From: an uncultured Clostridia bacterium
Lineage (GTDB): Bacteria; Bacillota; Clostridia; Christensenellales; UBA3700
DNA length: 35,453 bases
NCBI GenBank assembly: GCA_946623205.1
Contig: CAMOQV010000003.1
Coordinates: 1-35,453 of the forward strand
Reading direction: 5' to 3'
Every line of letters starts with the position of its first letter. Position 1 is the first letter of the stretch. Both the position numbers and the translations under genes were made by a program. The notes beneath the pieces were generated by a model that worked only from the letters and a program-made list of their open reading frames with translations, ran no database searches and was not told where the DNA came from. Of the stretch, positions 6,666 to 15,250 are shown piece after piece.

Positions 6666-8201
6666 ATGGGAAAGTATATTATTGCACACGATATGGGTAC
6701 AAGTTCAGATAAAGCTGTTTTAATTAGCTTTGCTGGCGAAATAGTGGCTTCAATGGCCGAACCATATCCAACTTATTATCCAGCACCATCTTTTGTAGAG
6801 CAAAACCCACAAGACTATTGGGATGCTGTTTGCAAAACTACAAGAGAAGTTGTAAAGAAAGCTGGAATTAAACCAGACGAAGTCAAGGGAATAGTATTTT
6901 CTACTCAAGCTATGGGTATTATCCCAGTTGATGCTTATGGTAAAGTACTACATCCAAATATAACATGGGTTGATGGTAGAGCTGAAAAGCAAGCACAAAA
7001 ATTAATGAATAAGGTTGGCGGTAAGAGAATATTTACATTAGTTGCCGGCACACCTATTATGGGTAAAGACGTTATTGCAAAGATCCAATGGCTAAGAGAA
7101 GAAAGACCAGATGTTTATAATGAAACAAAGTATTTCTTGGATGTTAATGGATTTTTGAAATATAAATGTACAGGTGAAATGGTAGCAGAATTATCTGGTG
7201 CTTCATCATATGGTCTTGATTTAAAGAAAAAGACTTGGATGAGCGCTCTAAAGATAGTAGGCATCGATATGTCTAAATTGCCACCACTTGTAAAGAGTAC
7301 AGATTTAATTGGTAACGGACTTACTCAAGAAGCAGCACAATTAATGGAACTTCCAGTTGGAACTCCAGTATTTGGTGGTTGTGATGATACACAATCTGCA
7401 GCTATTGGTTCAGGTATGAATGGAGATGGAGAAATCCATATTTATTTAGGAACATCTGCTTGGGTTGGCGCTACATCAAAAACAGAAACAAAGTTCAAGC
7501 ATGGTACAGGTGCTCTACAATCTGCTGACCCTGAGATGAATTTAATCGCAGGTGTAACAGAAGCCGCAGGAAGCAACATTCAATGGCTATGCGATCAATT
7601 CTTTAGAACAGAACAAAAAGAACTAGGCGAAGGTATCTATAAATATATGGACGAAGTTATCTCTTCTATTCCAGCAGGTTCAGATCACTTAATTTGTACA
7701 CCTTGGATGAGCGGAGAAAGATGCCCAGTTTCATCAACAACAACAAGATCAACATTATTTAATATCACACCAACTCACACAAGAGAACACTTAATGAAAG
7801 CTCTATATGAAGGTATTGGATATAACTTAAGATGGATTCTTGAGAATTATGAAAAGGATTATGGATTCCACTGTAGACAATTCAGAATTATTGGTGGTGG
7901 GGCTCTTGATGATGCATGGATGCAAATTATTGCAGATATTACAAAGAGCGAATTTGCTGTTGTAGAAAATCCAAGAATGGCTGGTGCTTTAGGCGCTGCA
8001 ATTATTGCACTTATTGGTCTTGGCGAATTAAAAGGATTTAGTGATGCAAAACTATTTGTTAAAGAAGCTAAATCATATAAGCCAAATCCAGCAAATGCGT
8101 ATATCTATGATAAGTTGTTTATGGATTACAAGAGAGTATATAAGTCTCTAAAGAGAACATATAGAAAAGCTAATTCAAAGCGTTTTGAAGGAGAAATATA
8201 A
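6666..8201 (+). CDS. FGGY-family carbohydrate kinase, xylulokinase-like
   Basis: A 511-residue two-domain kinase of the ASKHA fold. The N-terminal nucleotide loop is HDMGTSSDKAVL (about residues 8-19), WVDGR is at 101-105, and the catalytic Asp is probably D240 in GGCDDTQSAAIG. The C-terminal FGGY half contains IGGGALDDAWMQIIAD and the glycine/alanine-rich AGALGAA. Expected chemistry is ATP-dependent phosphorylation of a ketose or polyol. The substrate cannot be read from sequence: xylulose, ribulose, fuculose or a less usual polyol are all possible. The ribosome binding site is weak (TAGGAT), and the gene follows a strong terminator. Its stop overlaps the next ATG by one base (TAATG), tying it to the aldolase genes. 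Confidence 0.88.
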   Translation: MGKYIIAHDMGTSSDKAVLISFAGEIVASMAEPYPTYYPAPSFVEQNPQDYWDAVCKTTREVVKKAGIKPDEVKGIVFSTQAMGIIPVDAYGKVLHPNITWVDGRAEKQAQKLMNKVGGKRIFTLVAGTPIMGKDVIAKIQWLREERPDVYNETKYFLDVNGFLKYKCTGEMVAELSGASSYGLDLKKKTWMSALKIVGIDMSKLPPLVKSTDLIGNGLTQEAAQLMELPVGTPVFGGCDDTQSAAIGSGMNGDGEIHIYLGTSAWVGATSKTETKFKHGTGALQSADPEMNLIAGVTEAAGSNIQWLCDQFFRTEQKELGEGIYKYMDEVISSIPAGSDHLICTPWMSGERCPVSSTTTRSTLFNITPTHTREHLMKALYEGIGYNLRWILENYEKDYGFHCRQFRIIGGGALDDAWMQIIADITKSEFAVVENPRMAGALGAAIIALIGLGELKGFSDAKLFVKEAKSYKPNPANAYIYDKLFMDYKRVYKSLKRTYRKANSKRFEGEI

Positions 8202-8824
8202 TGAATAAGTACGTAGAAAAGATTATCGAATACGCTAAAAGACTTGTTGAAGAAGGAATCAACGATAATAAAGCGTGTATCTCTTTAAAAACAGCACATG
8301 GTTACATGTATGCTACAAAAGAGGGCGTAGAACTAAAGAATATTGATGAAAATGCGGTTGAAAAAGTCGATTTAGCAACAGCTGAAGGCGAATATAAACT
8401 ACATGCTACTATTTACACAGCAAAGGCTGACGTAAATGCTATTTGTCATGTTCATCCAAAGTGGGTTGCTCCAGTTGCTAAAGCTGGTGCTACAATTCCA
8501 ACAGTTTTAGATGATATGGCTCAAATCGTTGGACCAAAGTGTAAAACAGCTAAAAATGACATAGGTTCAATCCTAAAGAATCTAAAGGGATGCAATTCTT
8601 GCTTAATTAAAGATGATGGTTGTATTACAACAGGTAGATCTTTAGATGAAGCATATACTTGTGTACTTGTATTAGACAAAGCAGCTCATTGCTACGTTTC
8701 AAGTGCCGTTATTGGTAAGAATGTTACTATTAACATCTTCGAAGCTAAATTAATGCAATTTATCTATAAGAAGAAATATAGTAAGGCTAACCAAGAAAAC
8801 TTACAAGTAAGCGAGGAGGAATAA
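8201..8824 (+). CDS. Class II aldolase/adducin-fold protein with a degenerate metal site
   Basis: A 207-residue protein of the class II aldolase/adducin family. It keeps E64 and H68 (EYKLH), and H83 and H85 (HVHP). The third zinc His, normally in an NHG motif, is replaced by an Asp (DDG, about residue 139), and the N-terminal phosphate-binding GN-x-S loop is not recognisable. Two nearby cysteines (CNSC, 131-134) are unusual. It may be a non-catalytic partner of the canonical aldolase encoded next to it, or use a different ligand set. RBS GAAGGAG lies 7 bp upstream, and the start overlaps the kinase stop by one base. Confidence 0.8.
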   Translation: MNKYVEKIIEYAKRLVEEGINDNKACISLKTAHGYMYATKEGVELKNIDENAVEKVDLATAEGEYKLHATIYTAKADVNAICHVHPKWVAPVAKAGATIPTVLDDMAQIVGPKCKTAKNDIGSILKNLKGCNSCLIKDDGCITTGRSLDEAYTCVLVLDKAAHCYVSSAVIGKNVTINIFEAKLMQFIYKKKYSKANQENLQVSEEE

Positions 8825-8827
8825 TCT

Positions 8828-9484
8828 ATGGCATGGGATAAAGAAACAGAACTTAAATTAAGACAAGTTATAAAAGATAGCGGTGTTAACCTATTAAAGG
8901 AAAACCTTGTTCAAGGAACATGGGGAAACACAGCTGCAAGACTTGATGAAGATCATATGTTAGTTACTCCAACAGGCTTAGACTACATTACTTTAACGCC
9001 AGAAGATATGCCAGTTGTTCAAATTTCTGATCCATCTATCTGGAGCGATGGCAAAAAGCCTACAAGTGAAAGAAAGATTCACGCAGCTATTATGGCAGCT
9101 AGACCAGAAATTAATGCTACAATTCACTCTCACCCAGTATATTGCTCAATCCTTGCTTCAGCAAGAATCGAACTTCCTGTAATGAGCGCTGAAATGGAAA
9201 AATTAGTTGGTGGACCAGCAAGAGTAGGTGCATATGGATTACCTGGAACAAAAGCTCTAAAGAAGGGTACAGTTGCAGCTATGGAAGGAAGAAATGCATG
9301 TTTCATGGCTAACCATGGTGTATTTTGTGCAGGTAAAGATATGGATGAAGCTTTTGAGATTATCCGTATTATGGAAAAGAGTTCATATGAATATATTAAA
9401 CAAATGACATTAAAGGCTACGGGCCAAAAGACATATTCAGATGAATTATTATTTGACTACTTTGTTTCAAAGTTTTCTAAATAA
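8828..9484 (+). CDS. Class II sugar-phosphate aldolase, L-fuculose-1-phosphate aldolase-like
   Basis: A 218-residue zinc aldolase with the full active site: catalytic E81 (TSERKIH) and zinc ligands H100, H102 (HSHP) and H163 (ANHG). The glycine-rich loop TWGNTAAR (31-38) and TPTGLDY (47-53) fit the phosphate-binding regions. Family members cleave ketose 1-phosphates to DHAP and an aldehyde, while a subgroup are pentulose-5-phosphate epimerases or decarboxylases. It lies 3 bp after its degenerate paralogue with RBS GGAGG, and its stop overlaps the Mini-RNase III start. With the upstream kinase it gives a phosphorylate-then-cleave sequence (inference). Confidence 0.87.
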   Translation: MAWDKETELKLRQVIKDSGVNLLKENLVQGTWGNTAARLDEDHMLVTPTGLDYITLTPEDMPVVQISDPSIWSDGKKPTSERKIHAAIMAARPEINATIHSHPVYCSILASARIELPVMSAEMEKLVGGPARVGAYGLPGTKALKKGTVAAMEGRNACFMANHGVFCAGKDMDEAFEIIRIMEKSSYEYIKQMTLKATGQKTYSDELLFDYFVSKFSK

Positions 9485-9888
9485 TGAGTTTTATTCCTGA
9501 AAATAAGCACGTTATAACAATATCTAAAGTACGAGAGATGAGCCCTCTCGTGCTTGCTTATATTGGGGATGCAGTTCATTCTCTATATTCAAGAGAAAAG
9601 TTTGCATTATCTACAACATATAAGCCTAATAAATTACACCTTTTGGTGTCGAATGAAGTTAAAGCAAAGGCTCAAGCTGAAAAAATTGAAGCTTTAATTG
9701 AGAAATTAACTCAAGAAGAAAAAGATATTTTTATGCGTGCAAGAAATACTCATGTTAATTCAATCGCTAAGAATGCTTCAAAAGGCGAATATCTTGAAGC
9801 AACAGGATTTGAAGCTGTAATTGGGTATTTATATCTAACAGGTCAAAACGAAAGATTAGAAGAGCTATTAGGCGATGAATCAAATTGA
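9484..9888 (+). CDS. mrnC: Mini-ribonuclease III
   Basis: A 134-residue RNase III-like endonuclease without a dsRNA-binding domain, which matures 23S rRNA ends in Bacillus. Family motifs are LAYIGDAVHS with metal-binding D29, the central RARNTH, and TGFEAVIGYLYL with E110. Length matches the family (about 130-145). The ATG overlaps the aldolase stop by one base, so the gene is read as part of the metabolic operon. In Bacillus subtilis mrnC is close to rlmB and sigH. Here sigH follows directly and rlmB lies just beyond on the opposite strand, a rearranged version of that cluster. Confidence 0.92.
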   Translation: MSFIPENKHVITISKVREMSPLVLAYIGDAVHSLYSREKFALSTTYKPNKLHLLVSNEVKAKAQAEKIEALIEKLTQEEKDIFMRARNTHVNSIAKNASKGEYLEATGFEAVIGYLYLTGQNERLEELLGDESN

Positions 9889-10438
9889 TAAAAACTATCT
9901 AAAGGTACATGAATTGCAGCAAGCTTCTTTGCCATATGACAAGGAGCTTACTACTTTAATTGTGTCACTAGAAAGTAGTATGCATAAAATCATAGATGAT
10001 ATGTCTATAGCAGATCCAAATTTAGTTGAAGATTTAATGCAAGAGGGAAGACTATCCGTTTGTAAGGCGCTAGCAGGCTATGTACCAAACGAAAACACAT
10101 CATTTTATACATTTGCTTATCAATGCATAAGAAACGGAATGTTGGACTATTTAAGAAAGCAAAATTCAAAAAAGAATATTGTTATATCACAAGCAGTTCC
10201 TTTAGATAATATTAATGAGAATGAAATTGAAGATCCACATATATCTTTAGAGGACGCTTTTGACAACAATAGTAAAATAGAAAAGTTAATGAGCGTATTA
10301 GATGATACGCAAAAAAAAATAGTCTCAATGTTGATTGAAGACTATTCATATGACCAGATGGCCAAGGTGTTAAATAAAAACACCAAATATATAGATAATT
10401 CAATTCAGAAAATTAAAAAGATTTGTAAGTCTATTTAA
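9875..10438 (+). CDS. sigH: Sigma-70 family factor, SigH (Spo0H)-like
   Basis: A 187-residue sigma factor. Region 2 covers about residues 45-97 (DLMQEGRLSVCKAL ... FAYQCIRNGMLDYLRKQ). The C-terminal region 4 reads SYDQMAKVLNKNTKYIDNSI, closely like the SigH helix-turn-helix pattern SYxExxxxLxxxxKxIDNALQR. It is shorter than Bacillus SigH (218). Its position after mrnC also matches SigH. SigH directs transition-state, competence or early sporulation genes in different Firmicutes, and nothing here says which. The start overlaps mrnC by 14 bp without an obvious Shine-Dalgarno, so the exact start is less certain. The stop overlaps the convergent rlmB stop by 8 bp. Confidence 0.85.
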   Translation: MNQIDKNYLKVHELQQASLPYDKELTTLIVSLESSMHKIIDDMSIADPNLVEDLMQEGRLSVCKALAGYVPNENTSFYTFAYQCIRNGMLDYLRKQNSKKNIVISQAVPLDNINENEIEDPHISLEDAFDNNSKIEKLMSVLDDTQKKIVSMLIEDYSYDQMAKVLNKNTKYIDNSIQKIKKICKSI

Positions 10439-11144
10439 TTCTTCTTCTAACTATTTCAGAACAGATAATTCCGCAAGCAACAGATGCATTTAAAGAATTA
10501 ACCTTTCCGAATTGAGGAATGGCTACAGTTTTGTCACAAAGAGACTTTGTTAAATGTTTTACGCCATCGCCTTCGTTACCAATTACAAGGGCAATATCGC
10601 CATCTAAATGAGCATTATAGATATTCTCTCCGTTCATATCTGCACAAACAACAGTTACGAAGTTATCTTTTAGCTTTCTAATTACATCATTTATGTTGTT
10701 AACCATAGCGATTTTAACATATGATGTTGCGCCTGCTGAAACTTTAATAACAGTAGAGTTAACAGTTGCGGCACGTTTGTTAGGAATGATGATACCATCA
10801 ACTCCTAAACATTCACCAACTCTTATAATGCTTCCAAGATTATGAGGATCTTCGATGTTGTCTAATAGTAATACAAACAATGGTCCATCTTTCTTATTTA
10901 ATATGTCATCAACCGATGCATATTTGAAGTTTTCAGCATAAGCAATAAGACCTTGATGGTGCTTTGTTTCGCTTATACTATCTAATCTTGGTTTATCTAA
11001 AAAGTCGATACGTATGCCTTTTTGACGTGCAATATCTATAATTGATTGCAAATCGTGCGCACCTTTTTGTACGCACAATTTGGTTATTGTTGTATTTTCG
11101 CTAGATAGCGCTTCTTTTATTGGGTTTCTTCCTTCTATTTGCAT
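10431..11144 (-). CDS. rlmB: 23S rRNA 2'-O-ribose methyltransferase, TrmH/RlmB family
   Basis: A 237-residue SPOUT methyltransferase acting on 23S rRNA (G2251 in Escherichia coli). An N-terminal substrate-binding domain starts MQIEGRNPIKEAL. The knotted catalytic domain carries NIEDPHNLGSIIRV, VIGNEGDGV and PQFGKVNSLNASVA, the three SPOUT/TrmH motifs. An ORF extends to 11192, but the ATG at 11144, 4 bp after the DUF711 stop, gives the family-standard N-terminus. There is little Shine-Dalgarno, so coupling to the upstream gene is likely. It is the last gene of the leftward operon. Confidence 0.92.
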   Translation of the reverse strand: MQIEGRNPIKEALSSENTTITKLCVQKGAHDLQSIIDIARQKGIRIDFLDKPRLDSISETKHHQGLIAYAENFKYASVDDILNKKDGPLFVLLLDNIEDPHNLGSIIRVGECLGVDGIIIPNKRAATVNSTVIKVSAGATSYVKIAMVNNINDVIRKLKDNFVTVVCADMNGENIYNAHLDGDIALVIGNEGDGVKHLTKSLCDKTVAIPQFGKVNSLNASVACGIICSEIVRRRIK

Positions 11145-11148
11145 AATA

Positions 11149-12498
11149 CTAATTCTTAAAACTATGTAATGGTGCTGGAATACGTCCGCCACGATTAATG
11201 AATTTAGCAGGTGATGCTGTATTGATATTCAATATTGGAGCACGACCAAGTAGACCGCCAAATTCGGCATATTCGCCAGCTTTCTTTCCGTATACAGGAA
11301 TAACTCTTACAGCAGTTGTTTTTTGGTTTACAACGCCGATAGCAATCTCATCTGCGATTATAGCAGACAATACTTCAGCAGATGTATCTCCAGGAACAGC
11401 AAACATATCTAATCCTACAGAGCATACAGCTGTCATTGCTTCAAGTTTTTCCAAAGTTAAACATCCACTTTCAACGCCGTGAATCATACCTATATCTTCA
11501 GATACAGGAATAAAAGCTCCGCTTAGTCCACCTACAGATGAACAAGCCATAATGCCACCTTTCTTTACTGCATCGTTTAACATTGCAAGTGTTGCTGTTG
11601 TACCAAACCCACCAACTTGTTCAAGACCAATTTCCTCAAGAATATGAGCAACTGAATCTCCTACAACTGGAGTTGGAGCTAAAGATAAATCTACAATACC
11701 TGTGCTTGCGTTTAAGCGTCTAGATGCTTCTTTTGCAACTAATTGACCAACTCTAGTTATTTTGAATGCTGTTTGTTTAATGCATTCAGCAACTTGAGTT
11801 AAATCTCCATCTACAGATTCAAGGGCAGTCTTTACAACACCTGGTCCAGATACGCCAACGTTTACAACTGTATCGCCTTCGCCGGTTCCTAAGAAAGCGC
11901 CTGCCATAAATGGGTTATCTTCTACGGCATTTGCAAATACAACAAGCTTTGCGCATCCGATAGAATCATTATCTTTTGTTAGATAAGCAGTATCTTTAAT
12001 AACTTGTCCCATAAGCTTTATTGCATCCATATTGATGCCAGCTTTTGTTGTTGCTACATTGATTGAAGAACATATTTTAGAAGTTGCAGCAAGAGCTTGA
12101 GGGATAGATAAAATGAACTCTTTTTCATATGGAGTCATTTCTTTATGAACTAACGCTGAATATCCGCCTAGGAAGTCAATACCAATTTCGTTTGCTGCTT
12201 TATCTAATACTTTGATTAATTCAAGATGCCCCTTTGATGCTGCAGCAATTAAGCTTATTGGAGTAACTGATACTCTCTTGTTTACGATTGGTACGCCAAT
12301 TTCATTTGAAATATCTTGACCGATTTTAACTAAGTCTTTTGCTTTATACATAATTTTGTCATAGACTTTATCGCAAGTTCTCTTCTTGTCGTCTGTGATG
12401 CAATCAAATAAAGATATTCCAAGCGTAATAGTTCTCACATCAAGATGTTGATGAGAGACCATGTTTATTGTTTCAATTATTTCGTTACTAGAATACAT
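11149..12498 (-). CDS. UPF0210/DUF711 family protein
   Basis: A 449-residue protein of the DUF711 (PFL-like) family, recognised from its whole-length pattern and the hallmark C-terminus [14 protein letters not shown]. The family has a barrel related to pyruvate formate-lyase but no established biochemical function to my knowledge. Other conserved stretches are [38 protein letters not shown] and [18 protein letters not shown]. It is encoded 8 bp after an ACT-domain gene (UPF0237), a pairing conserved in many Firmicutes and Archaea that suggests a ligand-gated unit. RBS GAGGATAT precedes the start. Confidence 0.9.
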   Translation of the reverse strand: MYSSNEIIETINMVSHQHLDVRTITLGISLFDCITDDKKRTCDKVYDKIMYKAKDLVKIGQDISNEIGVPIVNKRVSVTPISLIAAASKGHLELIKVLDKAANEIGIDFLGGYSALVHKEMTPYEKEFILSIPQALAATSKICSSINVATTKAGINMDAIKLMGQVIKDTAYLTKDNDSIGCAKLVVFANAVEDNPFMAGAFLGTGEGDTVVNVGVSGPGVVKTALESVDGDLTQVAECIKQTAFKITRVGQLVAKEASRRLNASTGIVDLSLAPTPVVGDSVAHILEEIGLEQVGGFGTTATLAMLNDAVKKGGIMACSSVGGLSGAFIPVSEDIGMIHGVESGCLTLEKLEAMTAVCSVGLDMFAVPGDTSAEVLSAIIADEIAIGVVNQKTTAVRVIPVYGKKAGEYAEFGGLLGRAPILNINTASPAKFINRGGRIPAPLHSFKN

Positions 12499-12506
12499 GA
12501 TATCCT

Positions 12507-12797
12507 CTATAGTTTGTTCTCAGTTGTTGTTACTTGGTGCATGCTATCAAAGATAGATTGAAGTTGAATATGAATTTCAACTGCATTGTCTTGTCCAAGT
12601 TTATCTAGATTCTTTGCAATCTCGTTGAATTTTAACTTTGAATCAGAAAAATCAACGGCCATGATCATTGTGAAATATTCTTGCATAATTGTTTGAGAAA
12701 TATTCTCAATATTGATATCCATCTCATATAGAGCAGTAGATACCTTCGCAATGATACCTTTTTTGTCTTTACCAATTACAGAAACTATTGCTTTCAT
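12507..12797 (-). CDS. ACT-domain protein, UPF0237 family
   Basis: A 96-residue single ACT-domain protein (about residues 3-75). It begins [20 protein letters not shown] and continues [19 protein letters not shown], the GcvR/UPF0237 pattern. ACT domains bind amino acids or related small molecules as dimers. It sits directly upstream of DUF711 and probably regulates or partners it. RBS AGAGG lies 5 bp before the ATG. Confidence 0.9.
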   Translation of the reverse strand: MKAIVSVIGKDKKGIIAKVSTALYEMDINIENISQTIMQEYFTMIMAVDFSDSKLKFNEIAKNLDKLGQDNAVEIHIQLQSIFDSMHQVTTTENKL

Positions 12798-12808
12798 TTT
12801 TACCTCTC

Positions 12809-12988
12809 TTAGTCTTCGTTTTCTTCTGCAATTCTATGAGTTCTAATATAAGCCTTTGCGCAAGGATATTGTGCTTCATGTTTGCATTTTGCACAATGTG
12901 GGAATGTTCCACACATATCTTTACCTGTTTGCTCAGATAAAACCCATTTTTGCTTGTCCAATTTTGCTTGTCTAACACTGTTCTTCAT
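12809..12988 (-). CDS. Small Cys-rich protein of 59 residues, probable zinc binder
   Basis: A short gene in the 200-bp gap between signal peptidase and the ACT gene. It starts MKNSVRQAKLDKQKWVLSEQ and holds four cysteines in the pattern C-x5-C-x2-C-x7-C (C26, C32, C35, C43), with two histidines close by, then a charged tail ending EENED. A strong AAAGGAGAG lies about 7 bp before the ATG at 12988. It begins 18 bp after the signal peptidase stop and ends 11 bp before the ACT gene, so it is fully embedded in the operon. I do not recognise the family. The Cys spacing suggests a structural zinc or iron-sulfur site. Function unknown. Confidence 0.75.
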   Translation of the reverse strand: MKNSVRQAKLDKQKWVLSEQTGKDMCGTFPHCAKCKHEAQYPCAKAYIRTHRIAEENED

Positions 12989-13006
12989 AAGTACTCTCTC
13001 CTTTTG

Positions 13007-13564
13007 TTAGTATCCAAATAAATATTTTCCTATTAATTGCGTCTTGTCTATTGAGCCATATCTATGGCTATCATTTGAGTTTGTTCTATTGTCGCCCAAA
13101 ACGAATAATTTATCTTCCTCAACAAGATAACCTTCGCTAGAGCAAAGACCACTCTTTACATCAGCTCTAATGTTTGGATCTTCAATATAGTATTTTGTAT
13201 ATTCACAACTTACATAATCTTCGACTAATTTTACGCCATTTCTATAATATGCAAGTTCGTCTGCATCGAATCTGATCCTATCACCAGGAAGTCCGATGAC
13301 TCTTTTTATGATGTTTCTTTCATCATCTTTTTTGAAGACAATAATATCTCCGTATGTATAGTTATACCATGCAGTAAGCAATATTATGTGCTCGCCATCG
13401 TAAAGTGTGTTGTTCATAGATGGACCATTTACTGTCATTGGCGTCCATAAAAATGTCATAGAAATTAATACAAATGCCAATATAGCTATTACAACAATTA
13501 GCGTAATGTTGATGGCTTTTATAGTCTTAGATGCAGTTTCTTGATTGCCATTGTATATTTCCAT
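13007..13564 (-). CDS. lepB: Signal peptidase I
   Basis: A type I signal peptidase of 185 residues if started at 13564. One N-terminal membrane segment (about 17-40) leads to the catalytic domain with the Ser nucleophile S49 (NGPSMNNTL), the general-base Lys K87 (IIKRVIGLPGD) and the box E motif GDNRTNSNDSHRYG. It cleaves signal peptides of Sec-exported proteins on the outer membrane face, such as the large surface proteins encoded further right. An alternative ATG at 13576 overlaps the upstream gene's end. Neither start has a strong Shine-Dalgarno, so coupling to the upstream hydrolase-like gene is likely. The open frame continues to 13639, but that part overlaps the neighbour and is not family-like. 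Confidence 0.88.
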   Translation of the reverse strand: MEIYNGNQETASKTIKAINITLIVVIAILAFVLISMTFLWTPMTVNGPSMNNTLYDGEHIILLTAWYNYTYGDIIVFKKDDERNIIKRVIGLPGDRIRFDADELAYYRNGVKLVEDYVSCEYTKYYIEDPNIRADVKSGLCSSEGYLVEEDKLFVLGDNRTNSNDSHRYGSIDKTQLIGKYLFGY

Positions 13565-13566
13565 GT

Positions 13567-15243
13567 CTATACCCATATAATATTGTTTAGCAAAACGTTG
13601 TTTGCGTTTTGGAAAGACAATTTCTTTACATCTCTCCAACTCTTAAGTGGAATTCTGTTTTCATCTTTAAAATCTGAAAGTTTCAAAGAGATCTTCTTCC
13701 AAGAAGGAGAGTCTATGTGTATTGTTGATGTGTATTTCACATATTTTCCATATGTACCAGATACTACTTCAACAACTAAGTCTCTTGGTGTTTTTGAATA
13801 TGCATCAAACTGTAATAAGTTTTGTGACACACTCTTTAATTTATATTCGCCGATAGAATATGTAGTTAGGTTACCTTTTTCGCAAGTTAGACCAGATAAG
13901 TTAAGTGGACCTACTACAATTTGAGGTTCATAGAAGTTGAACATTGAATCGACAATCTCGACAATCCAACCATCTATTCCCATATTCTTTTCGAAAATGA
14001 TTCTAGATTTTTTGACTGGTAGTCTTTGTATTATTTCTTCATCCGGAATAGATAAATCTTTTTGGATTGAAGATAAAGAAATACCGTTTTTGTAGTTTAC
14101 TGTCACGTATGCAAAGATAGTTTGTGTTTCTTCGTAAATTGGTATTTGCACTTTCAAATTGTTTAGAGAAGTGAAACTTGATGACCAACTACGAAGAGTA
14201 CTATCTAATTCGTCGTAACTGTAATTTATAATGACATCGTCAATTTCCATTGTGTTATCTACGCTTATTGATGCGATGACAACACCTGTTTTATCTAGTT
14301 TTATATCTATCTCAGGATTCTTTGGCAATTTGTTTCCTTTTATTAGATTGCTAGTCCAGCCGTATAAAAGGCTTCTAGCCCTAAATGAAACAGAATCGCT
14401 AAGTCCCATCAAAACGCTTAAACTAAAAGGAACTTTGTTGTCCTTTAAGATAGCCATTGAATCTTGTATTCTATCTAAACTAGTGATAGAGCAGTTTGTA
14501 GTTGTGACGCAAAGTGTAGGGCACTTAATAAACTTAAGATATGATTCTGTTGCACAGCCCGCAAACCATCTCTTTCTTTCGTCATCTATTGGCATGTGAA
14601 TGTTCTGTGCAAGTTTAGGGTAGTTTCTGTAATCCTTCCATCCTAAGTTTAAAAAAGATGCAACAGCATTAACTCTTTTATCAATAGCTGCAACTTGCAA
14701 AGCTATGTCAGCACCTGTTTTGTAACCAGATAGGATGATTTTGCAATCACTACCACGAAGTTGCTTAACAAGGTTGATGACCTTCATACAAACCTTATCC
14801 CATACAAAATATGTGGTGTCTTTTGCGGTTGGATTAGCCTTAGTTAAATGCTCTTTCGCTTGAGAGAAATTAGCATAAGAAATGCTATCTGGGTAAATAG
14901 TGTAGTTAGTGTGTTTTTGAGTCTTTCCAATGTAGTCGAATGTAAATACACCATAGCCTGCAATCGCATAAGCTTTAAGGTTGTCTATTGAGAATGTTTG
15001 GTCCATCACATCGTTTATAAAAACGATGTTAGCATTGTTATTCACTTGCTTTGGCATATATCCATAGACGAATATTCTAGTATATGAATCACCATACTTG
15101 TCGCCATTAATGTGTGCTGCAACAATGTAGTAGTTTTCTTCTTCTTTGAATTGCAAATATGAAGGTCTCAATGGCTCTGAATATGGGTCATAGTCTTTCC
15201 ATAGTTGCGTAGGTGCTAAAATATTATTCTCGGACGTGCTCAT
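13567..15243 (-). CDS. Alpha/beta-hydrolase-like protein lacking the Ser nucleophile, with a C-terminal beta-sandwich
   Basis: 558 residues from the ATG at 15243. The first half resembles the dienelactone-hydrolase/acetyl-xylan-esterase fold: YGVFTFDYIG, then ILSGYKTGADIALQVAA, where the nucleophile elbow GxSxG should be. The Ser position is K175 (GYKTG), and no clear catalytic His is seen where expected, so it is probably not a classical hydrolase. The last 130 or so residues (from about GWIVEIVD) resemble a carbohydrate-binding beta-sandwich ending SWRDVKKLSF...NNIIWV. No signal peptide follows this start. The frame is open to a TTG at 15366, which would add a Cys-rich segment with a hydrophobic stretch, but the promoter lies within that region. 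It is the first gene of the operon with signal peptidase. Confidence 0.7.
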   Translation of the reverse strand: MSTSENNILAPTQLWKDYDPYSEPLRPSYLQFKEEENYYIVAAHINGDKYGDSYTRIFVYGYMPKQVNNNANIVFINDVMDQTFSIDNLKAYAIAGYGVFTFDYIGKTQKHTNYTIYPDSISYANFSQAKEHLTKANPTAKDTTYFVWDKVCMKVINLVKQLRGSDCKIILSGYKTGADIALQVAAIDKRVNAVASFLNLGWKDYRNYPKLAQNIHMPIDDERKRWFAGCATESYLKFIKCPTLCVTTTNCSITSLDRIQDSMAILKDNKVPFSLSVLMGLSDSVSFRARSLLYGWTSNLIKGNKLPKNPEIDIKLDKTGVVIASISVDNTMEIDDVIINYSYDELDSTLRSWSSSFTSLNNLKVQIPIYEETQTIFAYVTVNYKNGISLSSIQKDLSIPDEEIIQRLPVKKSRIIFEKNMGIDGWIVEIVDSMFNFYEPQIVVGPLNLSGLTCEKGNLTTYSIGEYKLKSVSQNLLQFDAYSKTPRDLVVEVVSGTYGKYVKYTSTIHIDSPSWKKISLKLSDFKDENRIPLKSWRDVKKLSFQNANNVLLNNIIWV

Positions 15244-15250
15244 TGCATAT

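Noticed and set aside
12769-12978. 69-codon minus-strand frame in the signal peptidase/ACT gap
   Set aside because: It is an out-of-frame reading of the same DNA as the 59-residue Cys-rich gene, which has the strong Shine-Dalgarno and the regular Cys spacing. This frame has neither, and it overlaps the ACT gene start.
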